The notes under the pieces were generated by a model. The model worked only from the letters and a program-made list of their open reading frames with translations. It was not told where the DNA came from and searched no databases. Position numbers and translations under genes: made by a program. Shown in pieces: positions 55,117 through 64,000 of a stretch of 64,000 nt of DNA. The stretch is from Nocardioides sp. InS609-2. GTDB taxonomy: Bacteria; Actinomycetota; Actinomycetes; Propionibacteriales; Nocardioidaceae. Position 1 is the first letter of the stretch. Every line of letters begins with the position of its first letter. The stretch covers positions 4,154,001-4,218,000 of the forward strand of contig NZ_CP060034.1 of assembly GCF_023208195.1 (NCBI RefSeq). Reading direction: 5' to 3'.

Positions 55117-56937
55117 ATGCCCATCAAGACCGACACGAGCTTCGTGGAGAACCTACTGCCGAGCGTGGCCGTTCAGTTCTGGGACCGGGTCCAGAAGTCG
55201 CCCGACCGCGAGGCATTCCGCTTCCCCAGGGGGGAGGCCTGGGAGTCGGTCACCTGGCGCCAGGCCGGAGACCGAGTGCGCAGCCTGGCCGCGGGCCTGC
55301 TGAGCCTGGGCCTGGAGTCCGAGCAGCGAGTGGGAATTGCCTCGGGCACCCGCTACGAGTGGATCCTCGCCGACCTCGCCGTCATGTGCGCCGGTGGCGC
55401 GACGACCACGGTCTACCCGACGAGCAACTCCGACGACACTGGCTACATCCTCGCTGACTCGGAGTGCCGCGTGGTGTTCGCCGAGGACGACGAGCAGATC
55501 GCCAAGCTCAAGGAGCACAAGAACGAGCTGCCCCACCTCGGCAAGGTGATCACCTTCGAAGGCACCACCGACGGTGACTGGGTCATCGGTCTCGACGACC
55601 TGGCCGGTCTCGGCGATGCCTACCTGGCCGAGCACCCCGACGCCATCGAGGAGACGGCCAAGTCGATCTCGCCCGACCAGCTCGCCACCCTGATCTACAC
55701 CTCCGGCACGACCGGTCGCCCCAAGGGCGTACGCCTGCGGCACCGCTCCTGGGTCTACCAGGGCGAAGCCATCAACGCCCAGGGCATCCTCACCGAGGAC
55801 GACCTGGAGTTCCGCTGGCTACCGATGGCGCACTCCTTCGGCAAGGTCTTGATGTCGACCCAGATGGCGTGCGGTTTCGCGGCAGCCATCGACGGCCGCG
55901 TCGACAAGATCGTCGAGAACCTCGGCATCGTGAAGCCGACGTTCATGGGCGCCGCTCCGCGCATCTTCGAGAAGGCGCACGGTCGCATCGTCACCATGCA
56001 GGCCGCCGAGGGTGGGGCCAAGGAGAAGCTCTTCAAGAAGGCCTTCGAGGTCGGGCTCAAGGTCGACCAGCTCAAACGCGAGGGCAAGTCGGTGCCGCTG
56101 TCGCTCAAGGTCCAGCACGGCGTCTTCGACAAGCTGGTCTTCAGCAAGGTCCGCGACCGCTTCGGCGGCCGGGTCCGGTTCTTCATCTCCGGCGCCGCGG
56201 CACTCAACCGCGACATCGCCGAGTGGTTCCACGCGGCGGGCATCACGATCCTCGAGGGCTACGGCCTGACCGAGTCGTCGGCGGGCTCGTTCGTCAATCT
56301 CCCGGACGACTACCGCTTCGGCACCGTGGGACCGGTCGTTCCCGGCACCGAGGTCAAGCTCGGCGACGGCGACGAGATCATGATCAAGGGTCCCGGCGTC
56401 ATGGACGGCTACCACAACAACCCACAGGAGACCGCGAAGTCGCTCACGGCCGACGGTTGGCTGCACACCGGGGACAAGGGCTCGCTCGACGCCGACGGCT
56501 ACCTCACGATCACCGGCCGCATCAAGGAGCTCTTCAAGACCTCCGGAGGCAAGTACGTCGCGCCGCCGGCGATCGAGGCGAAGTTCAAGGCTGTCTGTCC
56601 CTACGCCAGCCAGTTCGTGGTCTTCGGCGACGAGCGCAACTACTGCGTGGCGCTCGTGACGCTCGACCCCGACGCGATGGCGGTCTGGGCGAAGGAGAAC
56701 GGCATGGACGGCGCGTCGTACACGGAGATCGTCAGGTCCGATGCCGTGGAGGCGATGGTCAGCGGCTACGTCGACCAGATGAACGCGCAGCTCAACCGCT
56801 GGGAGACCATCAAGAAGTGGCGCCTGCTCGACCACGACCTCAGCATCGAGTCGGGCGAGATGACTCCCTCGATGAAGGTCAAGCGCAACGTCGTACAGGT
56901 GAACCACCAGGAGCTCATCGACGCGATGTACGCGTGA
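55117..56937 (+). CDS. Long-chain acyl-CoA synthetase
   Basis: 606 aa AMP-forming ligase. P-loop TLIYTSGTTGRPKGV, GYGLTESSAGSF, TGDKGSLDADGYLTITGRIK and KTSGGKYVAPPAIEA are all standard for FadD-type enzymes that activate fatty acids for beta-oxidation or lipid synthesis. ATG 55117 follows CAGGAGTCAC. A small stem ACTCC-GCAA-GGAGT lies about 30 nt upstream. Confidence 0.93.
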   Translation: MPIKTDTSFVENLLPSVAVQFWDRVQKSPDREAFRFPRGEAWESVTWRQAGDRVRSLAAGLLSLGLESEQRVGIASGTRYEWILADLAVMCAGGATTTVYPTSNSDDTGYILADSECRVVFAEDDEQIAKLKEHKNELPHLGKVITFEGTTDGDWVIGLDDLAGLGDAYLAEHPDAIEETAKSISPDQLATLIYTSGTTGRPKGVRLRHRSWVYQGEAINAQGILTEDDLEFRWLPMAHSFGKVLMSTQMACGFAAAIDGRVDKIVENLGIVKPTFMGAAPRIFEKAHGRIVTMQAAEGGAKEKLFKKAFEVGLKVDQLKREGKSVPLSLKVQHGVFDKLVFSKVRDRFGGRVRFFISGAAALNRDIAEWFHAAGITILEGYGLTESSAGSFVNLPDDYRFGTVGPVVPGTEVKLGDGDEIMIKGPGVMDGYHNNPQETAKSLTADGWLHTGDKGSLDADGYLTITGRIKELFKTSGGKYVAPPAIEAKFKAVCPYASQFVVFGDERNYCVALVTLDPDAMAVWAKENGMDGASYTEIVRSDAVEAMVSGYVDQMNAQLNRWETIKKWRLLDHDLSIESGEMTPSMKVKRNVVQVNHQELIDAMYA

Positions 56938-56991
56938 TCTGCTCAGCCTGACCCGGGGCAGCGCACAGCACGCGCACAGGTCCGGACCGTC

Positions 56992-57027
56992 GAATGGGTG
57001 TTGGTGGGAGACCACCGGCACCCATTC
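56992..57027 (+). terminator. Stem-loop terminator of the acyl-CoA synthetase gene
   Basis: GAATGGGTG (56992-57000) pairs with CACCCATTC (57019-57027), with GGTGG/CCACC inside. It lies 54 nt past the stop. Confidence 0.65.
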
Positions 57028-57044
57028 AACGTCCCCGTCTGTCC

Positions 57045-57094
57045 GAGTCGTCCGCCTGACGCCGGGCCATGACCCGGCGTCAGGCGGACGACTC
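57045..57094. repeat. 22-bp perfect palindrome at the 3' end of the DUF559 gene
   Basis: Arms 57045-57066 and 57073-57094 are exact complements around a 6-nt loop. They begin GAGTCGTCCGCCTGAC. The right arm includes the last codons and stop of the DUF559 gene. It shares the core GTCGTCCGCCTGAC with the palindrome at 58053. Confidence 0.85.
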
Positions 57095-57997
57095 GACTCC
57101 AATGCGGCGCAGATCGTGCGCGACCTGGCCCGGGTTGTCGCGGAGCTCCGAGGCGGTGCACCTGACGAGTACGACGCCGGCCGCGACGAGTCCGCGTTCG
57201 CGTTCGATGTCGTCGGTCCACTGCTCCACCTCCATGTGGAATGCGCCGTCGACCTCGAGGATCAAGACCCTGCCATTGGGCAGCCGCCACTCCGCGTCGG
57301 TGTAGCGAAGCCTCCCGCTCGAGTCGCGGCGCTTCGTCTGACGCCGAGGCAGAGGCAGTCCGTAAACCCGGCACATCCGGCTCACGTCCAGCTCAGCCAC
57401 GGACTGCACTCCACCAGCCATCTCCGCGAGCAACCGGCGGAACGGCTTGGCGCGGCGAAGGGGGCGCATCCGACCGATCCAGCGTTCGAGATCGGCAGGT
57501 GTGGTCAGCCGTTGCTGGACCACCGCGTTGAGCAGCCCGTACGCCGTCCGCGTGACGGGCTCGTACGCTGCGAACAACAGGGCGGCTGGCTCGACCTGCC
57601 ACACGGGGAGCGGATCGTGGGACGTGAAGCGCGAGATCGGTCGTCGGGTCTCCACGAATCGCACACCTGGGAGTGGGTCGAGGTTGTGCGACTTTGCCAG
57701 CAGGATCGTGATCTCGTCGCGAGGCCATCGTTCGAGGCCGTGGCACTCGAGAGCGCTCAGCTGACCGACCGCGCTGCCGTGGCCGGCGTGGAGCACGCCG
57801 GCCCACATGAGCTGTCGACGCGTGAGCGCGCCGGTCGTCGTACACAAGACCGTCGGCGTGATGGACTGCCATCGCTGCGCTACGAGCTGTGCCTCGGCGA
57901 AGTCCCAGGAATATCCCAGTCGGTTGAGCTGACGCCGCGCCACGACCCCGGCCTGGCGTCGTGCCAGGTCGTGCCATGTCAGCTTGTGTCGACCCAC
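57080..57997 (-). CDS. DUF559 (VSR-like nuclease fold) protein
   Basis: 305 aa from GTG 57997. An N-terminal AbiEi-like winged-helix part (WHDLARRQAGVVARRQLNRL, TPTVLCTTTGALTRRQL) precedes a C-terminal DUF559 domain with DAEWRLPNGRVLILEVDGAF and a conserved His and Trp after it. This fold is related to Vsr/restriction endonucleases. Such proteins are frequent in actinobacteria, and their role (DNA repair, defence or toxin-antitoxin) is not settled. Related palindromes flank it at both ends. Confidence 0.82.
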   Translation of the reverse strand: MGRHKLTWHDLARRQAGVVARRQLNRLGYSWDFAEAQLVAQRWQSITPTVLCTTTGALTRRQLMWAGVLHAGHGSAVGQLSALECHGLERWPRDEITILLAKSHNLDPLPGVRFVETRRPISRFTSHDPLPVWQVEPAALLFAAYEPVTRTAYGLLNAVVQQRLTTPADLERWIGRMRPLRRAKPFRRLLAEMAGGVQSVAELDVSRMCRVYGLPLPRRQTKRRDSSGRLRYTDAEWRLPNGRVLILEVDGAFHMEVEQWTDDIERERGLVAAGVVLVRCTASELRDNPGQVAHDLRRIGVESSA

Positions 57998-58052
57998 GCC
58001 ACGAGGGTCGCTGAACCGTGGTGTCCCCTGCTGACGTTCTCCACAGGCCCGG

Positions 58053-58098
58053 GTCGTCCGCCTGACACCTGGCCTGGACCCGGTGTCAGGCGGACGAC
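58053..58098. repeat. 17-bp palindrome upstream of the DUF559 gene
   Basis: GTCGTCCGCCTGACACC (58053-58069) faces GGTGTCAGGCGGACGAC (58082-58098). Its core equals that of the element at 57045. It also lies just upstream of hemW. Confidence 0.85.
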
Positions 58099-58115
58099 TG
58101 TGGTGAGATGAGCGG

Positions 58116-59333
58116 GTGGCCCCCGCACAGCCTTCGGGCGACCCTGCTCCTGCGGATGGGTCGCTGCCGGAGAGCGCGCTCGCCGGCTCGGGGGAGCGAC
58201 CCTTCGGCATCTATGTCCACGTGCCGTTCTGCACGGTGCGGTGTGGCTACTGCGACTTCAACACCTACACCGCCGAGGAGCTCAGCGACACCCCCGGCGC
58301 CTCGCGTGCGACGTACGCCGAAGCGGTGATCCACGAGCTGCGGATGGCCCGCCGGGTGCTGGGTGACGACGACCGTCCGGTGTCCACGATCTTCCTGGGC
58401 GGCGGCACGCCGACGCTGCTCAAGACCTTCGACCTGGGCTCGATCCTGGCGTCGATCGCCAGCGAGTTCGGACTGGCCGACGACGTCGAGGTCACCACCG
58501 AGGCCAACCCCGACAGCGTCGCCCAGTGGGACCTCGACGAGCTGCGCGGGGCCGGCTTCAACCGCATCAGCTTCGGCATGCAGTCGGCGGTGCCGCGTGT
58601 GCTCAAGACGCTTGATCGCACCCACGACCCCCTGCGGGTGCCGGCGGCCGTCGAGTGGGCGCGCGCTGCCGGTTTCGACGAGATCAGCCTGGACCTGATC
58701 TACGGCACACCGGGGGAGTCGCTCGCCGACTGGGAGGAGTCGCTCGACTCCGCACTGGCGTGCGGTCCCGACCACATCTCGGCGTACTCGCTGATCGTCG
58801 AGGAGGGCACCGCGCTGGCGCGTCAGGTACGCCGCGGCGAGCTGCCGACGCCCGACGAGGACGACCTTGCCGACAAGTACCTCCTCGCTGACGACAAGCT
58901 CAGCGCCGGAGGAATGGAGTGGTACGAGGTCTCCAACTGGGCGCGCCGCCCCGAGAGCCGCTGCCGGCACAACCAGCTCTACTGGACCGGAGGCGACTGG
59001 TGGGGCGCCGGGCCCGGGGCACACTCCCACATCGGCGGCGTGCGGTGGTGGAACGTCAAGCACCCGACGGCGTACGCCGACCGGCTCGCCGCGGGTCTGA
59101 GCCCAGCCCATGCGCGAGAGGTGCTCGACGACGAGACCCGCCGGGTGGAGCGGGTGCTGCTGGAGATCCGGCTGCGCGACGGCCTGCCTGTGCTCGCGCT
59201 CGACCAGCACGGACGCGGCCAGGTCCGGCGGCTCGTCGACGAGGGCCTGCTCACGCTGCGCACCGAGCGGCTGGTCCTGACCCCGCGTGGCCGCCTGCTC
59301 GCTGACGGGGTGGTGCGCGACCTGCTGCCGTGA
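58116..59333 (+). CDS. hemW: Heme chaperone HemW (radical SAM)
   Basis: 405 aa from GTG 58116. YVHVPFCTVRCGYCDFNTY carries the CxxxCxxC radical SAM cluster site. IFLGGGTPTLL and NQLYWTGGDWWGAGPGAHSH are HemW-family segments. It was formerly annotated as coproporphyrinogen III oxidase; HemW inserts heme into respiratory enzymes. It precedes the stress-response genes hrcA and dnaJ, as in relatives. Confidence 0.95.
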   Translation: MAPAQPSGDPAPADGSLPESALAGSGERPFGIYVHVPFCTVRCGYCDFNTYTAEELSDTPGASRATYAEAVIHELRMARRVLGDDDRPVSTIFLGGGTPTLLKTFDLGSILASIASEFGLADDVEVTTEANPDSVAQWDLDELRGAGFNRISFGMQSAVPRVLKTLDRTHDPLRVPAAVEWARAAGFDEISLDLIYGTPGESLADWEESLDSALACGPDHISAYSLIVEEGTALARQVRRGELPTPDEDDLADKYLLADDKLSAGGMEWYEVSNWARRPESRCRHNQLYWTGGDWWGAGPGAHSHIGGVRWWNVKHPTAYADRLAAGLSPAHAREVLDDETRRVERVLLEIRLRDGLPVLALDQHGRGQVRRLVDEGLLTLRTERLVLTPRGRLLADGVVRDLLP

Positions 59334-59336
59334 GCT

Positions 59337-60188
59337 CTACTCGGCCGTGACGAAGTCGATGAGCTCCTCGACCCTTCCGAGCAGCGCGGGATCGAGGTCG
59401 GCGAACGAGTCGACCTTCGACAAGATGTGCTGCCAGGCGCGGGCGATGTCGGTCTGGTCGCGGTGCGGCCAGCCGAGCAGCTGACAGGTGCCCTTCTTCC
59501 ACTCGACGTTGCGCGGCACGTCGGGCCAGCGCGCGATGCCCAGCCGGTCGGGCTTGACCGCCTGCCACACGTCGATGAACGGGTGCCCGACGATCAGCAC
59601 GTGCTTCCCGACGGGTGACTTGACGATGGCCTGGGCGATCCGGCTCTCTTTCGACCCGGGGACCAGGTGGTCGACCAGGACCCCGACCCGGCGCTCCGGA
59701 CCGGGTTTGAAGTCGCGCAGGTGGTCGGCCAGGTCGTCGACGCCGCCGAGGTACTCCACGACCACGCCCTCGATGCGCAGGTCGTCGCCCCAGACCCGCT
59801 CGACCAGCTCGGCGTCGTGGCGTCCTTCGACGAAGATCCGGCTCTGCCGGGCCACCCGGGCCTTGGCTCCCTGGACGGCGACCGAGCCGGACGCCGTACG
59901 CGTGGGGGCGGCGGGGGCCGACTGCCGCAGGGGCGGGGTGAGGATCACCGGCTTGCCGTCGAGCAGGAAGCCCGGACCCAGCGGGAAGGTACGGCGCTTG
60001 CTGCGGCGGTCCTCGAGCGTGACGGTGTAGAGGTCCCGGTCGACGGCGATGATCTCGCCGCACCATTCGGTGGTGACCTCCTCGACGACGAGGCCGAGGT
60101 CGGCGGAGTGCTCCTGGGCGCGGCCGCGCTTCGGCTTCTTCCAATCGGTGGAGAGGACGTCGGAGCCGTAGCGATCAGGGGAGGTCAC
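59337..60188 (-). CDS. DUF3097 family protein
   Basis: 283 aa from GTG 60188, which a leaderless promoter fixes. It begins with YGSDVLSTDWKKPKRGRAQE, then EVTTEWCGEIIAVDRDLYTV. A Toprim-like segment follows (RIFVEGRHDAELVERVWGDD, VLVDHLVPGSKESRIA, VLIVGHPFIDVWQAVKP). Conserved across actinobacteria; function unknown, though the Toprim-like core suggests nucleic acid work. Convergent with hemW with only 3 nt between stops. Confidence 0.92.
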   Translation of the reverse strand: MTSPDRYGSDVLSTDWKKPKRGRAQEHSADLGLVVEEVTTEWCGEIIAVDRDLYTVTLEDRRSKRRTFPLGPGFLLDGKPVILTPPLRQSAPAAPTRTASGSVAVQGAKARVARQSRIFVEGRHDAELVERVWGDDLRIEGVVVEYLGGVDDLADHLRDFKPGPERRVGVLVDHLVPGSKESRIAQAIVKSPVGKHVLIVGHPFIDVWQAVKPDRLGIARWPDVPRNVEWKKGTCQLLGWPHRDQTDIARAWQHILSKVDSFADLDPALLGRVEELIDFVTAE

Positions 60189-60194
60189 CCGCCA

Positions 60195-60200
60195 ACGCTA
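60195..60200 (-). promoter_or_regulatory. Leaderless -10 box of the DUF3097 gene
   Basis: TAGCGT on the minus strand, then 6 nt, then GTG 60188. Confidence 0.6.
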
Positions 60201-60235
60201 GGTGGCCCGACGTCCCCGATGGCGGGGGCGCGCCG

Positions 60236-60439
60236 TCAGGCGTCGGTGTCGGACTCCCTGGACCCCTCGGACTCGTCTGACTCGTCGGGCTCCTGGGTCG
60301 CGTCCATCTCGAGGTCGCGGTCGACGTCGTCGGGCTCGAGTGGTTCGGCGAGCGGGTTGTCCTCGCCGGGCTGCAGGTCCTCGGGCAGCTGGTCGTCGGT
60401 GATGCCGGCCTGGGGGGACTCATCCTCGTGTTCGCTCAT
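60236..60439 (-). CDS. Small acidic protein
   Basis: 67 aa, strongly acidic with no hydrophobic segment: ESPQAGITDDQLPEDLQPGE, then Asp/Glu/Ser-rich to the end. I believe similar short proteins occur in related genomes. ATG 60439 is taken; GGAG sits almost against it, so the exact start is unsure. Function unknown. Confidence 0.65.
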   Translation of the reverse strand: MSEHEDESPQAGITDDQLPEDLQPGEDNPLAEPLEPDDVDRDLEMDATQEPDESDESEGSRESDTDA

Positions 60440-60482
60440 GCTCCGACCCAACAGGGCGGGCGCTCACCCGTCAACGCCCCCT

Positions 60483-61334
60483 TCAGACGAGAGGGAGCTG
60501 GGTCCTGCTGGGCGGCAGCTGCTCGTAGCCACGTTGTACGGCGTCGGCGAGACGCTCGGCCGGGAACGGGAAGTCGCCGACCTCCAGCGCCTGGTCGAGG
60601 GGGACGCTGCGGCTCGCCAGGTTGCGGATCGCGTCAGCCATCAGGCCGAGGTCGTTGCGCTGGATCTCGACGAAGTCGCGGTCGACCGGTGCGCCGTGAC
60701 CCGGCACGACCGTGCTCCTCGACGTGGTCAGGCCGAGCACGATGTCCATGCTGTGCGGCCAGTCGAGAGGGAAGCAGTCGACGCCGTAGACCGGCGGGGC
60801 AGACTCCTCGACCAGGTCTCCGGCCAGCACCACGTCTACGTCGGGGATGCGGACCACGAGGTCGCCGTCGGTGTGACCCCGACCGGGGTGCACGAGCTCC
60901 ACCACGCGGTCGCCCAGGTCGAGAGCGACGGCGGAGGAGAAGGTGTGGTCGGCCGGGACCACGTCGGTCGCGAGCATCTCCTCGCGGTGCGGGTCGTCGG
61001 AGTCCTCGCGGTAGTGGCCCTTGATGCGCTCGCCCGAGACGACGGTAGCCGCCGCGGCGTTCTCGTGCGCGTGGATCGCGATGTCGCCGTACGCCGATCG
61101 GAAGGCCGCGTTGCCGAAGGTGTGGTCGAAGTGGGAGTGCGTGTTGACCACCGTGGTGACCTCGCCGGCGCCCAGGCGGCGCAGGTCCTCGATGACGCCG
61201 GTGGCGGCGAGCCCGGACCCGTGGGTGTCGACCACCATCAGGCCGCGATCGCTGCCGACCGCCGTGACGTTGACGTCGAACCACTCGTAACGCGCCACCC
61301 AGACGCGATCGGCCACCTCGATGAAGTCAGACAT
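60483..61334 (-). CDS. Metallo-beta-lactamase-fold hydrolase
   Basis: 283 aa. [17 protein letters not shown] is the zinc motif HxHxDH, followed by [13 protein letters not shown] and [13 protein letters not shown] and a final His in [10 protein letters not shown]. Probably a hydrolase of esters, thioesters or similar; substrate unknown. ATG 61334 follows a leaderless box. It is divergent from hrcA. Confidence 0.92.
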   Translation of the reverse strand: MSDFIEVADRVWVARYEWFDVNVTAVGSDRGLMVVDTHGSGLAATGVIEDLRRLGAGEVTTVVNTHSHFDHTFGNAAFRSAYGDIAIHAHENAAAATVVSGERIKGHYREDSDDPHREEMLATDVVPADHTFSSAVALDLGDRVVELVHPGRGHTDGDLVVRIPDVDVVLAGDLVEESAPPVYGVDCFPLDWPHSMDIVLGLTTSRSTVVPGHGAPVDRDFVEIQRNDLGLMADAIRNLASRSVPLDQALEVGDFPFPAERLADAVQRGYEQLPPSRTQLPLV

Positions 61335-61340
61335 GGTCGC

Positions 61341-61346
61341 AGGCTA
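61341..61346 (-). promoter_or_regulatory. Leaderless -10 box of the MBL hydrolase gene
   Basis: TAGCCT on the minus strand, then 6 nt (GCGACC), then ATG 61334. Confidence 0.6.
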
Positions 61347-61396
61347 TCGGGGGTCAGCAGATCCCGGCCCGGGAGCACGTGCCCGGGCGGGTAGTC

Positions 61397-61423
61397 TTGG
61401 CACTCGTCGTGATGGAGTGCCAG
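61397..61423 (+). promoter_or_regulatory. CIRCE operator upstream of hrcA
   Basis: TTGGCACTC-N9-GAGTGCCAG, close to the CIRCE consensus TTAGCACTC-N9-GAGTGCTAA. The first base also ends a TAGTCT -10 box (61392-61397). HrcA is expected to bind here and repress its own operon until heat shock. Confidence 0.88.
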
Positions 61424-61446
61424 CAACGAGCCGAGAGGGGGCCCAC

Positions 61447-62469
61447 ATGACCGACGACCGCAAGCTCGCCGTCCTCCGGGCCATCGTCGAGGACTACGTC
61501 GCCACCGAGGAGCCGGTCGGTTCCAAGGCGCTCGTCGAACGACACGGGCTGGGCGTCTCACCGGCCACCGTGCGCAACGACATGGCGGTGCTGGAGGAGG
61601 AAGGCTTCATCCACCAGCCGCACACCAGCGCCGGCCGGGTGCCGACCGACAAGGGCTACCGGCTCTTCGTCGACCGGCTCACCACGGTCAAGCCGATGAG
61701 CGCAGCTGAGAAGCGCGCGATCTCGACGTTCCTCGACGGGGCGGTCGACCTCGACGACGTCGTACAGCGCTCGGTGCGGATGCTCTCGCAGCTCACCCGC
61801 CAGGTCGCCGTCGTGCAGTACCCCACCCTCTCGCGCAGCACCGTTCGCCACGTCGAGCTGGTGGCGCTGGCGCCGACCCGGCTGCTCGTGGTGCTCATCC
61901 TCTCCACGGGCCGGGTGGAGCAGCGGCTCGTGGAGGTCGCCGACCCGCTCGGTGACGACGTGCTCGCGGCGCTCCGCACGCGCATCGGCCGGGCTGTCGT
62001 CGGCGAGCGCATCGCCGACGCCATCACCGCGCTCGCGGCCTTGGCAACCGCACCCGGCGCCGTACCCGACAGTCTCGTCACCGCCATCGTCGACACGCTC
62101 TCGGACGCCATGTCAGACCACCGCGGCGACGAGCGGGTGGCGGTCGGTGGCGCCGCCAACCTAGCCCGGTACGGCGACTCGTTCGACACCTCGGTCCGAC
62201 CGCTGCTCGAGGCACTCGAGGAGCACGTGGTGCTGCTCAAGCTGCTCGGCGAGGCCAGCACCGGCGGGACGGTGACGGTGCGCATCGGCCACGAGGGCCC
62301 GTACGCCGAGCTCTCCTCCACCAGCGTCGTGGCCACCGGCTACGGTCCCGGCGACGACGCCTTGGCGAGCCTCGGCATCGTCGGCCCCACCCGCATGGAC
62401 TACCCCGGCACGATGACGGCGGTGCGAGCGGTCGCCCGCTACGTGTCCCGCATTCTCGACGAGGCCTGA
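61447..62469 (+). CDS. hrcA: Heat-inducible transcription repressor HrcA
   Basis: 340 aa. The N-terminal winged helix is clear ([40 protein letters not shown] then [16 protein letters not shown]), followed by the GAF-like domain and C-terminal [23 protein letters not shown] 61447 has GAGAGGGGGCCC upstream. It represses itself and dnaJ via CIRCE. Confidence 0.96.
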   Translation: MTDDRKLAVLRAIVEDYVATEEPVGSKALVERHGLGVSPATVRNDMAVLEEEGFIHQPHTSAGRVPTDKGYRLFVDRLTTVKPMSAAEKRAISTFLDGAVDLDDVVQRSVRMLSQLTRQVAVVQYPTLSRSTVRHVELVALAPTRLLVVLILSTGRVEQRLVEVADPLGDDVLAALRTRIGRAVVGERIADAITALAALATAPGAVPDSLVTAIVDTLSDAMSDHRGDERVAVGGAANLARYGDSFDTSVRPLLEALEEHVVLLKLLGEASTGGTVTVRIGHEGPYAELSSTSVVATGYGPGDDALASLGIVGPTRMDYPGTMTAVRAVARYVSRILDEA

Positions 62470-62512
62470 GCCTCATTTTCTGGGCATCAAGAAGTTAGGA
62501 AGACAGACAAAC

Positions 62513-63691
62513 GTGAGTCAGGACCTCTACGAGCTCCTCGGTGTCGCCCGCGACGCGGACGCCGACACCATCAAGAAGGCCTACCGGAAGCAGGCCAGGC
62601 AGCTCCACCCCGACGTCAACCCCGACCCGGAGACGCAGGAGAAGTTCAAGGAGGTCTCCCGCGCCTACGAGGTGCTGTCGGACCCCCAGAAGCGCGCGGC
62701 GTACGACCGTGGCGGCGACCCGTTCGGCGGTGCCGGCGCGGGTGCCGGTGGCTTCGGGCAGGGTGCCGGCTTCTCGTTCACCGACATCATGGACGCGTTC
62801 TTCGGCGGCCAAGCGGGCGGGGCCGGCGGGTCGCGTGGGCCGCGGCCCCGCATGCGACGTGGCCAGGACGCACTGATCCGTCTCGACATCGACCTCGCCG
62901 AGGCAGCGTTCGGTGCCACCAAGGACCTGAAGGTCGACACCGCCGTCGTCTGCACCACCTGCCACGGCGACGGCACGGCGCCGGGCACCAGCCCGATCAC
63001 CTGCGAGACGTGCCGTGGCGTCGGCGAGGTGGCCCAGGTGCAGCGCTCGTTCCTCGGCGAGATCCGCACCCTGCGTCCGTGCGCGGCCTGCCGCGGCTTC
63101 GGCACGCTGATCCCCGACCCGTGCCGCGAGTGCTCTGGCGACGGCCGGGTGCGGTCGCGCCGCACCCTCAAGGTCAAGATCCCCGGCGGCGTCGACTCCG
63201 GCACCCGCGTCCAGCTCACCGAGCAGGGCGAGGTCGGCCCCGGCGGCGGACCGGCGGGTGACCTCTACGTCGAGATCCAGGTCGAGCCGCACGCGACCTT
63301 CACCCGGGCCGGCAACGACCTGCACTGCACCGTCTCGCTGCCGATGACGGCGGCAGCTCTCGGCACGTCCGTCCAGCTGCCGTTGCTCGAGGCCGACCTC
63401 GAGCCCGCCGAGGACTCCGAGCTCGTCACGAGCCTCGACCTCGACATCCCGGCCGGCAGCCAGTCAGGCACCGAGCACGTCATGCGCGGGTACGGCGTGC
63501 CCGGCCTGCGCGGTGGCCGGGGCGACCTGGTCATTACCGTCATCGTCGACACCCCGACCCGGCTCGACGCCCGCCAGGAGGAGCTGCTGCGCGAGCTCGC
63601 GGCCATCCGTGGCGAGGAGTCGCCCCAGGGCACCGTGCGCGCATCCCACAAGTCGGTCTTCGGGCGGCTGCGCGACGCGTTCAACGTCTGA
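62513..63691 (+). CDS. dnaJ: Chaperone protein DnaJ
   Basis: 392 aa from GTG 62513 (AGGAAG 10 nt upstream). J domain with HPD in [14 protein letters not shown], a Gly/Phe-rich linker ([16 protein letters not shown]), four zinc repeats ([32 protein letters not shown]) and the C-terminal substrate domain. It sits behind hrcA, so this is the DnaJ2-type copy of actinobacteria; no dnaK or grpE is nearby. Confidence 0.97.
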   Translation: MSQDLYELLGVARDADADTIKKAYRKQARQLHPDVNPDPETQEKFKEVSRAYEVLSDPQKRAAYDRGGDPFGGAGAGAGGFGQGAGFSFTDIMDAFFGGQAGGAGGSRGPRPRMRRGQDALIRLDIDLAEAAFGATKDLKVDTAVVCTTCHGDGTAPGTSPITCETCRGVGEVAQVQRSFLGEIRTLRPCAACRGFGTLIPDPCRECSGDGRVRSRRTLKVKIPGGVDSGTRVQLTEQGEVGPGGGPAGDLYVEIQVEPHATFTRAGNDLHCTVSLPMTAAALGTSVQLPLLEADLEPAEDSELVTSLDLDIPAGSQSGTEHVMRGYGVPGLRGGRGDLVITVIVDTPTRLDARQEELLRELAAIRGEESPQGTVRASHKSVFGRLRDAFNV

Positions 63692-64000
63692 TGTCACTTC
63701 CCGTCCACCTGGTGCCGACGATGGCAGACGTCCGGCCGGGCGCGACGGTCGAGGTGACGGGGGACGAGGCGCACCACGCCGTGGCCGTTCGTCGGCTGCG
63801 GGTGGGGGAGTCGGTCGTGCTCACCGACGGCGCGGGTACGTCGGCCACCGGAGAGGTGACCTCGACGGGCAAACGCGTCTTCTCGGTGACGGTCCACTCG
63901 ATCGATGTCCTGCCGGCGCCAACACCCGCTATCACCGTCGTGCAGGCGTTGCCGAAGGGCGACCGGGGCGAGCTCGCCGTCGAGATGCTGACCGAGATCG
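63691..64000 (+). CDS. rsmE: 16S rRNA m3U1498 methyltransferase, N-terminal part
   Basis: 103 codons before the window ends. LPVHLVPTMADVRPGATVEV, DEAHHAVAVRRLRVGE and LTDGAGTSATGEV are the PUA-like N-terminus of RsmE, and ITVVQALPKGDRGELAVEML begins the SPOUT methyltransferase domain. It overlaps the dnaJ stop by one base (TGATG). Confidence 0.92.
   Translation, partial: MSLPVHLVPTMADVRPGATVEVTGDEAHHAVAVRRLRVGESVVLTDGAGTSATGEVTSTGKRVFSVTVHSIDVLPAPTPAITVVQALPKGDRGELAVEMLTEI

Noticed and set aside
61447..63691. A full dnaK operon expected beside CIRCE
   Set aside because: Only hrcA and dnaJ are present; dnaK and grpE are not in the window.

Overview
The window is high-GC actinobacterial DNA, most like Nocardioides or another Nocardioidaceae. 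The evidence is codon bias, an actinobacterial gene order (proA, small ORF, nadD, rsfS; leuS, degV, comEA, comEC, holA, rpsT; lepA, hemW, hrcA, dnaJ, rsmE), and many genes whose start codon lies 6-7 nt after a TAnnnT -10 box (leaderless). The genus is an inference. No rRNA is present; the only tRNA is tRNA-Ala(GGC) at 11751.

1-11.7 kb is chromosomal backbone: the 3' part of a glucan phosphorylase (glgP), glgX on the minus strand, a secreted HEYGH metallopeptidase, a crotonase, etfB-etfA, an SGNH hydrolase, proA, and a tightly overlapping nadD-rsfS-histidine phosphatase operon.

11.75-27.73 kb looks like a decayed integrative island in tRNA-Ala. The 3' end of the tRNA and its hairpin are duplicated imperfectly at 27662, and fragments of an excisionase and a tyrosine integrase lie just inside the left end. 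The cargo is copper homeostasis: csoR, two CopZ-like chaperones, two P1B copper ATPases with different N-terminal metal modules, a His-rich secreted protein, DUF4396, DUF305 and DUF6153-type proteins, an MFS exporter and a TetR unit with its own tandem operators. Four 15-bp TACC...GGGTA operators occur in the island and a fifth at 35040 outside it, which suggests one CsoR regulon.

27.7-37 kb is mosaic: a broken ctlX-like gene, a TPR lipoprotein, a 766-aa collagen-like protein with about 200 G-X-Y triplets, an H-NOX sensor beside a GAF histidine kinase (plus a broken copy of part of that kinase), a secreted protein, an SDR and a DUF4870 protein.

37-48 kb returns to backbone. leuS follows an attenuator with an apparently leaderless 8-aa leader peptide containing three adjacent Leu codons. 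Then come degV, comEA, comEC, holA, rpsT, two related phosphotransferases (one decayed) and a DMT exporter.

48-64 kb holds lepA, an 8-kb accessory stretch (DUF1801, an alpha/beta hydrolase frameshifted at its nucleophile elbow, a DinB-like protein, an AraC regulator, a GlgC-like enzyme with a kinase, fadD, and a DUF559 protein bracketed by related palindromes), then hemW, DUF3097, an MBL hydrolase, CIRCE-hrcA, dnaJ and the start of rsmE.
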